NCBI GenBank assembly: GCA_022559845.1
Contig: JAHNEJ010001453.1
Coordinates: 1-64,000, forward strand
Source: Amorphophallus konjac
Lineage: Eukaryota; Streptophyta; Magnoliopsida; Alismatales; Araceae
DNA length: 64,000 nucleotides
Direction: 5' to 3'
Shown: in pieces, positions 34,560 through 45,300 of the stretch
Numbering within the stretch: the stretch's first letter is position 1
Layout: every line of letters starts with the position of its first letter
Translations under genes and position numbers: made by a program
Notes under the pieces: generated by a model
The model's database searches: none
Told to the model about the DNA's origin: nothing
What the model saw: the letters and a program-made list of their open reading frames with translations, nothing else

Positions 34560-35330
34560 TTGTAGAGAGAGAGGGGGAATGCGAGGGAGAAACTGAGAGA
34601 GAGAGAGGTGAGAGAGAGAGAGATGACCCTAGTAGGATGGGAATCCGAGAGAGAAAGAGAGCGGGAGAGAGAGATGCCGGCAAGACCACCCGATGTCTCT
34701 CCCCCCCCTCCTCCCCCCCGACCATGAGAGAGAGAGGGGGAGAGAGAGAGCAAAGAGGTGAGAGGTGAGAGAGTGAGAGATGGCTTGGGTCGGCAAGGGT
34801 CAGAGAGAGGGGGAACAAGAGGGAAGAGAGGGGAGAGAGCGCAAAGAGGTAAGAGGTAAAAGTAAGTGACGCCGACGTAGGGTAGGGGCGAGGGAGAGGA
34901 GACACACGGTGCGATAGTGGCAGGTGCGGGTGGCGTGGAGCATGAGGTAGGAGGGGTGGAGGCCAGAGGTGGCGACGGTCCGCTTGGTGGGGTGGGGGTA
35001 TCAGAGAGAGAGGGGGGGAGAGAGAGAGCAGAGAGGTGAGAACATGTGGCATCAATGTGACACAGGTGATGGAGAGGAGATAGGTGACGTGGCAGTGGCG
35101 GGTGCAGTGGGGTGGGGGTTTGAGAGAGAGATAGGGGAGAGAGAGAGAGCAAAGTGGTGAGAGAGAAAAGAGACGATCGGGGTGGGGGTCTGAGAGAGAG
35201 GGGGGAGAGCATAGAGGTGTGAGAGAGAGAGAGAGAGTGAGCGATAGTTAGAGTGGGGGTACGCAAGAGAGAGGGAGAGAGACATTCGAGAGATGATAGA
35301 GAGAGAGGAGAGAGAAAAATCACTTCATGT
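34560..35330. repeat. GA-rich polypurine domain with internal tandem blocks
   Basis: Many short (GA)n runs separated by related phrases (AGAGAGAGCAAAGAGGTGAG, GGTGGGGGT with CTGAGAGAG) that recur about every 100-140 bases, so it is a decayed tandem array and not simple GA. The strand asymmetry is strong: purines on plus. Confidence 0.75.
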
Positions 35331-37397
35331 GAGAATGACTTTCCTTTGAAGTCGCTCCCACACGGAGCGACTTCCCCCTGCCTCTCTACCCTCCGACGAT
35401 CACCCCCCACCCTCCCCTCCGACATGCCCCAACCAGCCCCCACCCTCCCCTATGCCACTATTCCACCAAGCCCTCTCCCCTTCCATCTCCCTCTCACCTC
35501 TCCCCTTCGACAATCTCCTCCCTCTCACTGCTCACATATAACCTCCCCTCCCCTTTCTCTACTCCCCCTACCCCACCAACGAGGCCCCCCCCCTCTCCCT
35601 GCAATCACAAACTACCCCCCCACTAATCTCTCTACTGTGTACACCCCCTGCTACTTACAAACCGTAGGTAAAAGTGAGAGGGGAATAAAGTTAGAAGAGA
35701 GATTTTTAATTAAAATTAATCATGATTAAAATTCACAATGGACAACAAGAAATCACGATGACATTTTACACTATTTCGAAGAAATTAGAGATATCTTTGT
35801 TAATGTAAATTCAGAAACGTATATTTGCAAATATGTGCTTAGCAGTTATTTATTTACAAAAAAATCTATTTATAATCATATCTTCTATAAATGAAACTTG
35901 CAAAATGCCCAAATTGAATCAGTAAAAGCTCATAGAGCGAAGAGCGCTTCTCTGAAGACGTCCCGCACGAACAAGCCATAGATAAAATAGTACACGAGAA
36001 AAATACTACCAGCACTACATGTTAAACCCACCAGATATTTTAATTGCAAAATAGATGTCATGACAGAAAACGCAAAACATACCAATGGCAATCCCTGCTT
36101 TAACATTTTACGCCAATAATTCGAACTGATGTTGGAGCCAAACCGAACAATAGTGATTGGCAACAAGCAACATCACCAGTCTTTTTCTAAACACAAAAAT
36201 AAATCTACAGTTCATCATATGCTCTTTAAGCTTCCAGTGCGACCCCACCAAAAATCCCCCACATGGACGATTCTTCAATTAGAAGACCGTTAGAGGGAAG
36301 GAATATCCGAGCAGGTCACCATGGCAGTCTAAAACTTCGTTGATCTCATCTGTTGAATGACACTGCTACTGTTGTCTCCAAAACTGAGTGGGCATTTTCA
36401 CCAATTAATTGTAGACACAGAGTACTTAATGGGCATGTATAAAGATAGATTGCACGATCATATATCAAGCTATAGGCTTTCACCTTGAAACCAAAAGATA
36501 AGGCCTTTTTCACATAACACCATACAGATTTTGTATATTCAAGGACACTACAAAACAGGTACAATAAAAGCACTCAAATGAACATCATGTGCCAACTTCC
36601 CCGCTTATCAATCAACTCTCTCATTAGATGCCACATCAGGGTCACAAGATCTGACCATTGTGGGGGAGTATATATACCACAATGACAGGATGTTTTCATA
36701 TACAGGTAAATAATTAGACAGTTATTGGCAAAACCCCTAAAAGAAATTACAGACTCAAACATCAATGTCCTACACTTGCTAGGAATTTCAGACCAGATCA
36801 AGAGTAAAGAACATTGAAAGCCTGAGCACCAGACTTCTGCATCAGACAGAGGAGTAACAAGCCTTTACAAATTTTCTGATGGGGGAAGGGGGGATGCATA
36901 TCACCTTCATTGTCACCACACAGACCATCATCCATCAGTGAGGTACATAACAATGATACTATAAGATATCAGAGTTTTCTTTTTAAAAAAAACCACAATT
37001 AAAAACTATCCCCCTCATCAATATTATTAGCAGTCCTGATGTTCTCTGTATCAAACAAGGTTCAACGTTCTATACATGTGAATATCTCTTCAACATCTTT
37101 CAGTTTGACTGCAAGGCTCTCTGAGTAAAAACATTTTTGATGACACAAAAAAAACAGTTAGACCTACAGTTTCTTCGCAATGGCATGCTCATCCAAAGAA
37201 GGAAAAATATGTATGTAAAGTACACAAGAACAGGGGCAGAAAACTTCTCTGTATGAAACTCAGCAGCCCCTGAAACCCAACCCCAAAGAAGAAATAAACA
37301 GAAAAAGAAAAAGTGGGGAAAACTGTTTGCTATGCAGAAATGTAGTGTTGTGGAACAGCCAACCTCACCTTAATGCCATCGCAGGACAAGAACTTAC
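35331..37397. other. no gene recognised
   Basis: 35350-35650 is C-rich low complexity. 35700-37397 looks like ordinary non-repetitive DNA and would be the 3' side of the minus-strand host exons. No ORF is convincing. Confidence 0.35.
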
Positions 37398-37500
37398 CTT
37401 TTTAACAAAAAGCTTCATCTTCGAAGAATTTTGCTCAGTGGTCAACCTTGCCGATTGAGATTTGGGCACAACGTTAATATATAATGTTTGACCATCATTG
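37398..37500 (-). other. possible single exon of an unidentified gene
   Basis: On the minus strand an acceptor CTACTGCAG is followed by a 103-base open stretch (NDGQTLYINVVPKSQS...KMKLFVKK) ending at donor GTAAGTT. The splice sites and even composition look exon-like. I do not recognise the protein, and no partner exon was found. Confidence 0.25.
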
Positions 37501-37784
37501 CTGCAGTAGGAAATAATGAACAAATGTTTTTGTTCCATTTCCATATTGCACCATCCAAACAAGTTCGCCAGGAAAGTGGAGTCCCAGCTATGTCTTCGAT
37601 GCTGAATTCTTCACTTAATTGCTTACTAAACATCAGGTGCTGGACTAGTAGTGACCCATCTGGAGATCATAAGCTTATGCTGCTGGAGTGTATGTAAGAA
37701 CAGGATTCCATAAAGAAGCCACATAAAGCAGATTTCTCTGAGAAATTCATCATTTACTTGAGGATCTATTTCACAGGCAGAAAA

Positions 37785-38050
37785 TTATTCTACAGCTTCA
37801 AAGAAGAGGACTTGAGGTTGCAGGTGTCCTTTCTCACACATCAATAGCACATCAGTCCATCCACCAATGACCTGTTTGCAATTGAGGTATGTCAAAAAAA
37901 GATAGCAAATACAAATGAATTAACACGACGGGTGATAATCTTGCATAACAGTCAGCAGCTTACCTTCACTGACTTGTCATCATACATAACCCATTCTTCA
38001 TGTTGATGATTATAAGCAAAGCAGACATAATGCTGCCCATAATAACAGAC
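37785..38050 (-). pseudogene. last two exons of a ubiquitin carboxyl-terminal hydrolase-related gene
   Basis: Exon 37964-38050 encodes 29 residues beginning VCYYGQHYVCFAYNH and ending MYDDKSVK, flanked by acceptor TTTATTTCCAG and donor GTAAGC. After a 92-base intron, exon 37785-37871 continues in phase 0 with VIGGWTDVLLMCEKGHLQPQ and ends FFEAVE, stop. This is the C-terminal end of the plant UCH-related family (large proteins with a ubiquitin-hydrolase-like domain at the C-terminus, often catalytically degenerate). The histidine-containing 'GQHY.CFAY' and 'MYDD' segments are the family's C-terminal landmarks. I could not find the next upstream exon before the AT-rich stretch and LINE at 38-40 kb, so this looks like a truncated copy. 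Splice sites and the reading frame are intact, so an upstream exon further away is possible. Confidence 0.7.
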
Positions 38051-38876
38051 CTGGAAATAAAGAATTATAAACTTAAAAGTGCTCAAGGGATTTAAGAAAA
38101 AAATAGTATTATAAAAATAATATACAATTACTGCATGATCTCTGACAATCCCCAAGATGGGGAGAAGGAAATGATATATCTCAGTGCAGTGAGAAGAATA
38201 ACGAAACAACTTCCAGTCTGATGGTGTACCAAGGCACTGCTTGGGACATGTCAAAAGAACTTATCAATTGAAAAGTCTTTCTATAGTCGTTACACTGCTT
38301 GGTGAACCCACTTCTGCTGCATCACAGGAGGATTCTACAAGAGTAGTTTTCTCCTCCTACTCTTGAAGAAATTAAAAGATCTCAAGAAAACACTCGTAAA
38401 AACTTGACAAGGCACAATGTTTTAACACTATAAAAGAAGAAAAAACATAATAATAAAAGATAATATTTATGTAAATAATTTGTGTGCAGTAAATAATATA
38501 ATACAACATCAAAATAACTTAAAAGTAAACAAAATCTACTATTACTAAATTAAGGTATTAAATAACAAAGTTAAACAAACAATATTCTAATGTTAAACAA
38601 ATAACAAAATGACCTAACAAGGTTGTAAACTTAGATTTTAAAATACATTTGTAATTATTGTGAATAAATATTTTATAATTACAATAAAGTAATTTAAAGG
38701 CAAACTAATAAAATATTTAATATTTAATAAATAAAAGTAATACATTATTATAATATTATATATCTTTATATTATTACTTTTGTTATTATGTTGCTATGTT
38801 AGCTCTATATATAGCATAAAACATTTACACATATGGTGTATTAAAAATATCCTATATAAGTTCTACATCATATTTA

Positions 38877-38884
<8 letters not shown>
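38051..38884. other. very AT-rich DNA
   Basis: 38400-38880 is almost wholly A/T with no coding potential. Confidence 0.5.

Positions 38885-38886
<2 letters not shown>

Positions 38887-38929
<43 letters not shown>
38887..38929. repeat. (CA)n microsatellite at the 3' end of an L1 copy
   Basis: About 21 CA units (GT on the minus strand). It abuts the 3' end of the minus-strand L1 fragment, where a poly(A) tail is expected. Confidence 0.9.
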
Positions 38930-38935
<6 letters not shown>

Positions 38936-40190
38936 GAACTTCTTTAAAGTGGATGGCACCACATCATTTATAAAAGTGCAGAATGTACAAGGAGGAAGTG
39001 CTCCCAAAAACTCCCCCATACAAGAGATACAGGGGTTTCCATACCCTTTTAGTATGGGTAATATAAGAGCATTACATTTCTCCCATCTACAAAAAGTGTC
39101 CCCGCATCTTTTCACAAAAAAGAATCAAATCCAAACATTAGGATCATGTGCTTCTCTTTTGAAAATTCTGCCGGCCCTCCCCCTCCAATTGATCCAAAAG
39201 GTTGCATGCAAAATCAGCCACCACAACTGACCATCAAACTTTGCAATCGATTGCACTTGCCACTTTCTGATGAACTTTTCTATAGGGCCTTTAACAAATT
39301 TGCTACACCTAAACTTGGTGAGAATATGTTGTCAACCTTCCAAAGCATAGTCACACCCTAAAAATAGGCAACCCAACGATTCCTCTGTCTTCCCACACAT
39401 GCTGCACACAGTGTCCACCCCAATCATGAACCTGGCCAGTCTATCTAGTGTAGGTACTCAGGCAAGGGATATCCACCACATGAACACCTTCACCTTAAGG
39501 GAGTTGAGTCAGTTGACTGGTTTCCAAACTTGACGGAATAGAGGATATCTCACACCCCCATCAGCAATAAAGGAGTACGCTGAACGAATAGAAAACACAC
39601 CCAAGAGGTTCCATCTCCATACCCATTGATCCCTGGAAGTGGAATCCAGCTTGCAACCTTGTAGTGGGGACAGTAGCCAAGTCGCCTCCGAAATCTCATA
39701 ATCCTTCACCCCCCTCCTAAAAGTCGGGGACCACCCATCTCTGAAGTCATTCCTGTCTAACCAACATCCACCCGCCAGTAGCAATGTTGTAGAGCTTGGG
39801 AAATCTGCACGCCAGGGGCTCACCTTCACACCATCTGTCCAACCAGAAGAGTCCCACCTGTCCATTCCAAACTTTAATCGTCACAGGGGCCTGGATGATA
39901 TTTGCAGCATGCAAGATGCCTTTCCAGATTGGAGATACCAAGTAGGTTTGAGAGGGGTCAGGTCTTAGGTGTGGCCTCTAGTGTAAAACTTGTCTTTTAT
40001 GAGCTGAAGCCACAGGCCATTTTCTACAGTCCCTCTTTTATGAGCTGAAGCCACCAGCCATTTTCTACAGTCCCAATCTTCCACAGCCACTTTGCAAGAA
40101 GAGCTAGGTTGAACAGCTTAATATCTTTGAAACCGATACCACCACTCCTTTTGCCTTGACATACTCGGCCCCAATTAACATCATGCAGGA
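38930..40190 (-). mobile_element. L1-type LINE fragment (C-terminal pol, RT zinc-binding domain)
   Basis: Minus-strand frames read GRVCQGKRSGGIGFKDIKLF, NLALLAKWLWKI, then FWLDRWCEGEPLACRFPKLY and SIRSAYSFI. These are the post-RT region and zf-RVT domain of plant L1 polyproteins. Frames are broken several times. A 41-base direct duplication (39994-40034 and 40035-40074, CTTTTATGAGCTGAAGCCAC type) lies inside it. Confidence 0.75.
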
Positions 40191-40803
40191 GAGAAGGGCC
40201 TGTGCTGATCTTGTCGGGCGCGACCGTAATATGAGGTTATCGGGTAAGTCACAGGTATTCACCCGATTACCCAGCAACCTGCCCCCGCAGCCCACTCCAA
40301 AAGAAGGATCCGACCCGTTCCACCATCCGGCTTTCCTTGACCCGTCTGCAATCAGATCTGCCCGAACCGACCCACTGCGGGTTCAAACTTAGAATTTCGT
40401 CGAGTATTGTGTTGCTTCTTCCTTACGCATGGTCCCCTAAAGCCCTAAACCTCCCGCCGCCGCCGGCGGCCTCCTTGTTACCCCGCTTACCACAATCCTA
40501 ACCGGGAAGACTTCTCCGACTAGGGAGGCTTCTATCACTGCCGGAATGGCCACAACAGAGGAGATGCAAACCCAAGTTTCAACAGCCACAACTGACGAGG
40601 AGCTCCCAAATCGGAGCCCACCCTATTCAAGGACCCCAAAACCTTGAACTAACTAGCAGATCCCCTCTTGGTCACAGAGGGTGAGGTACCCCCCAAAGAA
40701 CCAAAGAAGCACATACTACCAGGGTATCAGGGTACGTTCCCCTCCTAAGATCTCACTTCGTCACTCTGAGTAGGCTGCTTCGGCCCCAAAGGATCCCCCC
40801 CTC
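40191..40803. other. no gene recognised; probably decayed LINE or other transposon DNA
   Basis: GC-rich, with frames broken on both strands. Position between two L1 fragments suggests transposon origin, but no motif proves it. Confidence 0.3.
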
Positions 40804-41020
40804 CATGGATGGCAGTTTCAACCGAAACCGATACGTTTCGGCCAAAACGTAGCGGTTTCAGACCTGGACGATCCGAAACCATATGTCCGAAATCAGGCAA
40901 AATCAGACGCCAACTTCCCCCTTAAAAAATATGTTTTTATTATGTTTCGGGCCGAAACCGAAACCGATACTATTTCGGATCCAGCCGAAACCGAGTCCAA
41001 AACCGAAACTACCATCCTTG
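40804..41020. mobile_element. 217-bp hAT miniature element, relative of the 5.8-kb hAT at 49497
   Basis: Left end CATGGATGGCAGTTTC, right-end complement CAAGGATGGTAGTTTCGG. The 5.8-kb hAT has CATGGTTGGCGGTTTCGG and CAGGGATGGCAAACTCGG. Interiors of both begin with runs of TTTCGG / CCGAAACCG motifs and end with 'CCGAAACCGAGTCC'. Flanks CCCCCCTC (40796-40803) and CCCCCCTT (41021-41028) match at seven of eight. Confidence 0.85.
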
Positions 41021-41364
41021 CCCCCCTTTGCCAGTCTGTTCGCCATTGCTACTGACCTCCCAATGGCCATGAACTCCTCCAACCCCATGTAGTGAGCCTG
41101 TCATCCCTCCTCTCCTCCCCCTATGGTCAATGCTTCAACCACATCCTCTGGGTGAGGCTTGCCTTCAAGAGGAGAGACCCATACGCAACACTCCGGCCAT
41201 CCAGACCACTCCTTCGGCCAGTACTCCAGAAAGGACATCGCCGCCAACCCCCAGGAAGATTCCCCTCACGCTAGAGCTCCTAAAGCCTGGGAGACGACCT
41301 CCGCATAAGACCGTCTATCCCTCCACGCCGGCCGCCGTGTACAGTAAGCTCAACGGTGACCCTC

Positions 41365-41589
41365 TCAGCCGTAGGTCCTACACTGGAGGTTCCCCCTGCA
41401 AGACCTTTGGAGGTGTCCTCTATTGAGGCACCTAAAGCAAAGCGGTCCCCGACTGTTGATACTAGGGTGGACAAACGCAACAACCAGAGGTCTGGGTGGA
41501 GCGTCGGTCGCCGTCTCCGTCGCCAGATGTCTGCCTAACGAGGTCCAGTTGGCCCCCGATGCAACAGCCCCTCCCACACACACACACAC
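41365..41589 (-). pseudogene. zinc-knuckle fragment (LINE ORF1-like)
   Basis: A CX2CX4HX4C knuckle (CFRCLNRGHLQRSC) is followed by the start of a second knuckle (CRTYG, then a stop before EGHR). Plant L1 ORF1 proteins carry such paired knuckles. The frame is broken and the fragment is short; a gag origin is also possible. Confidence 0.55.
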
Positions 41590-41802
41590 TCACTAAACTT
41601 ATGAGAGATTTTTTAAAATATCCCTGAAATATATCTTATTTAAAAAGTAACCCCTTAATCCTGCTATATATATCCAAATCCCTACACGCGCGCGCGCACA
41701 CACACATATAAACTTCTTAGAGATTTTTAAAAATATCCTTGAAATATATCTTGTTTAAAAAGTAACCCCTTAATCCTGCTATATATATCCAAATCCCTAC
41801 AA
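41580..41802. repeat. two-copy tandem duplication, about 115 bp
   Basis: Both copies begin with a short (CA)n run and read 'GAGATTTTT...AAATATATCTT...AAAAAGTAACCCCTTAATCCTGC' to CCAAATCCCTACA. The second starts near 41695. Confidence 0.85.
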
Positions 41803-42429
41803 TCTCTTCAAGTTCAAAAGCAAACTCATGTCATAAAGAGATGATCAAAAAAAAATATATGCCTTCTATTTTAACCTTGCTATCAAAATGATAGAACAAC
41901 TTGTCGTTGATTAAATAAAAGAGAAAATATATCACCCTCCTCCATCTCGACCACAGTTAATGCCAAGTTGCCAACCCTCCACACATAACACAGTCGACTT
42001 AATTTTGCCACCCTCTCAACTCCACCCCCCAGTTTGCTACTGTCTAGTGTGCATCCGAGGGCCAAGTAACTGCGATCACTTCCAAGACATCCAACTCTGT
42101 CCCCACCTCTGTCTTCAGGTCTCTCAAGTCCTCCAACACCCAGCATCAGTTGCCAATATAGGCCTTGGCTTCAACTTCCTCAGCTGTGTCATCAATGGTA
42201 TTGGCAACTATGTTATTACCCATTACTTCCATTGAACCTCTCCATCCAGACAGGCTTGTTAAACCGATTTATTATCCCTAAACCGATTTATTATCCCCTC
42301 AAAGTAGTTAGGGGAAAAGACATCCAATCAGTCATTTGAAATGAATCATTTAAGATTATCTCACAAATTCACGTTCCAGAAAAAAAAAGATTATCTCAAA
42401 TGTTGGCAAAAAGATAGGCTGTGATGGTG
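41803..42429. other. intergenic DNA
   Basis: No supported gene. A 22-base direct repeat CCGATTTATTATCCC occurs at about 42258-42300. Confidence 0.35.
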
Positions 42430-43250
42430 AATGGTTTGATTGAGAAGTCTTGGGTTACATTTATAGAGGGCTGATCTTTAAGTGATGGTCTTCTCTAGTC
42501 TATCAGAGCATCTTCATAATGAATGAAGAAGAGGAGAGAAAAGGGAATCATCTGCAAAATAGATTTCAAAAGGCTCATTAGAGGGTGTCTTGGGTCTTGA
42601 AGGTATTGAAAATGCATCGTTTCTCTGTAGTAGTGGTGAAATGGCTTTCAAATTGTGTAACCACAAAAGATTTCTGAATGCTTATTGATGGCAAATCTGA
42701 AGGTTTTTCAGAAGTTCTCAAGGGTTGGATGTGGGGATCCATTGTCTCCACTATTGTTTCTCTTCATTACGAATGTCCTTAATAGAATTTGTGCCACCTT
42801 CTTTGTAGTAAAGGGGAATGGTGGTGAGCTATACAATCTTAAGACCACACTGAGGTGCTTCAAAATGGATAATGCTTCAAAATGGACACTGGTCTGAGGA
42901 TTAATTTCAGTGAGAGTGAATGTAATTTATATGACTCAAGATTTGCAGGTGACACCATCTTTATCCTGAAAGGGAGTGCAGGTGAGCAATATAATCCAAC
43001 GTCTTACTGGGATGCTTAAAAATGATTTATGGTTTGAGAATTAATTTCAGTAAGAGTGAAGTTATTGGAATTAATCTGTCCAAGAAAAGGCGAATGAGTG
43101 CACAAACTTATGCATGGCAAAGTGGGAACTCTGCCCATGGCAATGCCTGTCCACCATAGGCAGCTAAAGATTTCAGAATGGATTTGCTGATTGCCAATTT
43201 TAAAATAAGGCTAGTGTTGAATCCACAAGTGGTTAAACTGTGCAAAGAAA
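42430..43250 (+). mobile_element. L1-type LINE reverse transcriptase fragment
   Basis: Plus-strand pieces in several frames read CKIDFKRLI (from KIDFEKAYD), GDPLSPLLFLFITNVLNRI, DTIFILKG and GLRINFSKSEVIGINLSK, in the order of the L1 RT palm. The frame is broken many times, and part of the 'LRINFSKSE' segment appears twice (42898-42930, 43030-43070). Confidence 0.75.
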
Positions 43251-43429
43251 TTTGGGATTCCACAATATGAAATGTGAGTGAAATGGGTTAAGGAGAAGTC
43301 ATTGATATGAAACCCCCACCTAGCACAAAATCACCAAACCACCACACACGTGGGCAACGTCAAATTCCCTCTCTTCATGTGAAAAATGAACAGTGGGGGA
43401 GCATTTATAGAGGGCAGCCACCCTTTTTT

Positions 43430-43585
43430 TTCACCCATTTTAGGGGTTTAGGACTGGGTCCACCCCCCTTTTGGGGGTTTGCCCCAGGTCAACCCCCCCC
43501 CAAGGGGGTTTGCCCCGGTTCTAACCCCCTGGGGGGGGGTGGGGGTTTCTGCCCCGGGTCCACCCCATTAGCCCATGGTTTTAAA
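43430..43585 (+). repeat. GC-rich motif block, left of the ARF-GEF fragment
   Basis: About four irregular copies of GGGGGTTTGCCCCGGTTC followed by ACCCCC, with variable G and C runs. The same motif in the same orientation recurs at 44575-44790. Confidence 0.75.
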
Positions 43586-43608
43586 AAAAAAAGAGGCAAA
43601 AGCAAGGG

Positions 43609-44364
43609 ATGGAGTTTGATGAAGCAATCAGGGCTTTCTTACAAGACTTTCTATTGAACAGGGAAGCACAGAACATTGACTGTATTATGGAGAAATTTGC
43701 TGAGCGTTATTGCAAGTGCAATCCAAAGGCTTACAATAGTGCAGATACAGCATATGTCTTTGCATACTCTGTTATTATGCTCAACACTGATGCCCACAAT
43801 GCCATGGTTAAGAACAAGATGTCACCTGATGATTTTATGAGGAACAATCATGGAATTGATGATGGTGAAGATCTACCAAAAGAATATTCGGGATCCTTAT
43901 TTGAATGGATATCAAAAAATGAAATCAAGATGAAAGAAGATGATTTGACAACTCTGCACAAACCAGCTGCAAATCCTAACAAAATATTGGGCTTGGATAG
44001 CATCTTAAACATTGTTATACGTAAGAGGGGAGAGGATAGATTGGAGACCAGTGATGATTACATCAGGAGCATGCAAGAGCAATTTAAAGAAAAAGCTCGA
44101 AAATCTGAGTCAGCTTATTATGCTGCAACTGATGTGGTCATCTTGAGATTTATGATTGAAGTATGCTGGGCCCCTATGCTGGCAGCCTTCAGTATTCCAG
44201 AGGAACAGCGTGATGTTGAAGTAATAATATCCTGTTGTCTAGAAGGCTTCCATTGTGCAATACATGTCACTGCTGTTATGTCCATGAAGACACAGAGAGA
44301 TGTTTTTGTCACTTCTCTAGCAAAATCCACATCCCTCCATTCAGCTGCAGCATTAGCAGCATAA
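43609..44364 (+). pseudogene. captured ARF-GEF fragment (BIG-type Sec7 and following region), intronless
   Basis: An uninterrupted 251-codon frame. Residues 1-130 are the C-terminal part of a Sec7 domain: the glutamic-finger region is present as NREAQNID (normally PGEAQKID, so Glu19 kept), and the second motif AYSVIMLNTDAHN is at 52-64. Residues about 165-245 match the region after Sec7 in plant BIG proteins (FMIEVCWAPMLAAFS, IHVTAVMSMKTQRD). Similarity starts abruptly at GMEFDEA and stops after TSLHSAA, where the sequence turns into CAG-rich repeat. BIG proteins are about 1,700 residues long and activate ARF GTPases in the secretory pathway; this piece lacks the first helices of Sec7 and most of the protein. 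The lack of introns and identical GC-rich motifs on both sides suggest capture by a mobile element, from cDNA or from a single large exon. The long open frame suggests it is young or under some constraint. Confidence 0.8.
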
Positions 44365-44525
44365 TAATAGCAGCTCAAGGGCTGCAGCATTAGCTCAGTG
44401 GCAACAGCAGCAGCCAATGGGGGCAGCAGCAACAGCCCAATGGCAGCAGCAGTTCGATGGCAAGGGCAGCTGCAGCAACACAATAGCAGCGGTTTAATCC
44501 AATAGTAGCAGCAATAACAGCCCTT
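44345..44525 (+). repeat. imperfect CAG/GCA-rich array
   Basis: Interrupted trinucleotide repeat (GCAGCAGCAGCAACAGCCCA type) directly fused to the end of the ARF-GEF frame. Confidence 0.85.
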
Positions 44526-44574
44526 ATTCAAGGGGAAAATTAACCCAATTTGGAGCAAAAGGGGAGCAGCTGCT

Positions 44575-44790
44575 TGGATTTACCCCTATGTGGAGGGTTT
44601 GGACCGGGCTCACCCCCATAGGGGGGGGGGGGGGGTTGGACCAGGTCCACCCCCATATGGGGGTTTTGCCCCGGGTCCACCCCCCCCCCCCCCACATGGG
44701 GTTTTGCCCCGGTTCCATCCCCCACATGGGGATTTAGACCGGTTCCATCATTCCCACATGGGTTTTGCCCCGGATCAATTCCCCAAATCC
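44575..44790 (+). repeat. GC-rich motif block, right of the ARF-GEF fragment
   Basis: Five to six copies of GGGGTTTTGCCCCGG followed by TCCACCCCC, ACATGGGG or similar, including G and C homopolymers of 14-15. Direct orientation relative to the left block. Confidence 0.75.
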
Positions 44791-45300
44791 CTTGTTTTGA
44801 ATCGGATAGAGGGTGTAACGGCTAGAGTCCTTCGAGACTCTATAAATACCCCCAGTGGGGTCCATTTGAGGAGACAGAAAGACACACAGAAGAACGCAGA
44901 CAGAGAGAAAACACACGGACAGTGTTTGGTGCATGTGTTTTCTTTTGAAGGCCCATCTCCTTGGGTTTTGTGCTTGTGTGGTGATTGTGTTGTGCTGTGA
45001 GGGTATGCTATAAAGAAAAAACCCTTCTACCGACCACTATGTGAATTATGCAATCTGTGTATTTCGTTGGGAAAATGAGAGCATGCCCCCTCGGAATTCT
45101 AACCTCATAGAAAGGCCTTTTCGAGTCTTATAACTGTGTGAACACCCGGGATGTGTCCGGGAAATTTGTATAAGCCTTGATTGTCTATGAACATCGGGTC
45201 ATGCCACTCCTTGGAGAGGGATTATAAATTTGTTTCTTCCGGGGTGCCCCCTTGACCCCCCATCAGGTCGATCCCCGACGTTATGCTGATGGACGCGCGA
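44791..45300 (+). mobile_element. promoter-bearing, LTR-like segment
   Basis: CTATAAATACCCCC (TATA at 44841-44848) is followed by an A/G-rich leader (GAGACAGAAAGACACACAG) and a G/T-rich stretch, an order like the TATA-R-U5 part of an LTR. No paired LTR, primer site or target duplication was found, so the assignment is tentative. Confidence 0.35.

Noticed and set aside
33503..35443. Open frames of 150-316 codons rich in Pro, Ser, Leu or Arg/Glu
   Set aside because: They come from C-rich and (GA)n low-complexity DNA, with no domain and simultaneous frames on both strands.
38110..38254. Upstream frame (SDWKLFRYSSHC, LLPILGIVRDHAV) as the next exon of the ubiquitin hydrolase-related gene
   Set aside because: It does not match the conserved segment that should precede VCYYGQHY; it merely reads through the intron.
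44118..44558. Minus-strand 146-codon frame rich in Cys/Leu/Ala
   Set aside because: Antisense to the ARF-GEF fragment and the CAG-rich repeat.
43430..44790. Terminal inverted repeats of a Pack-MULE around the ARF-GEF fragment
   Set aside because: The two GC-rich blocks are in direct, not inverted, orientation, and no 9-bp target duplication was found.
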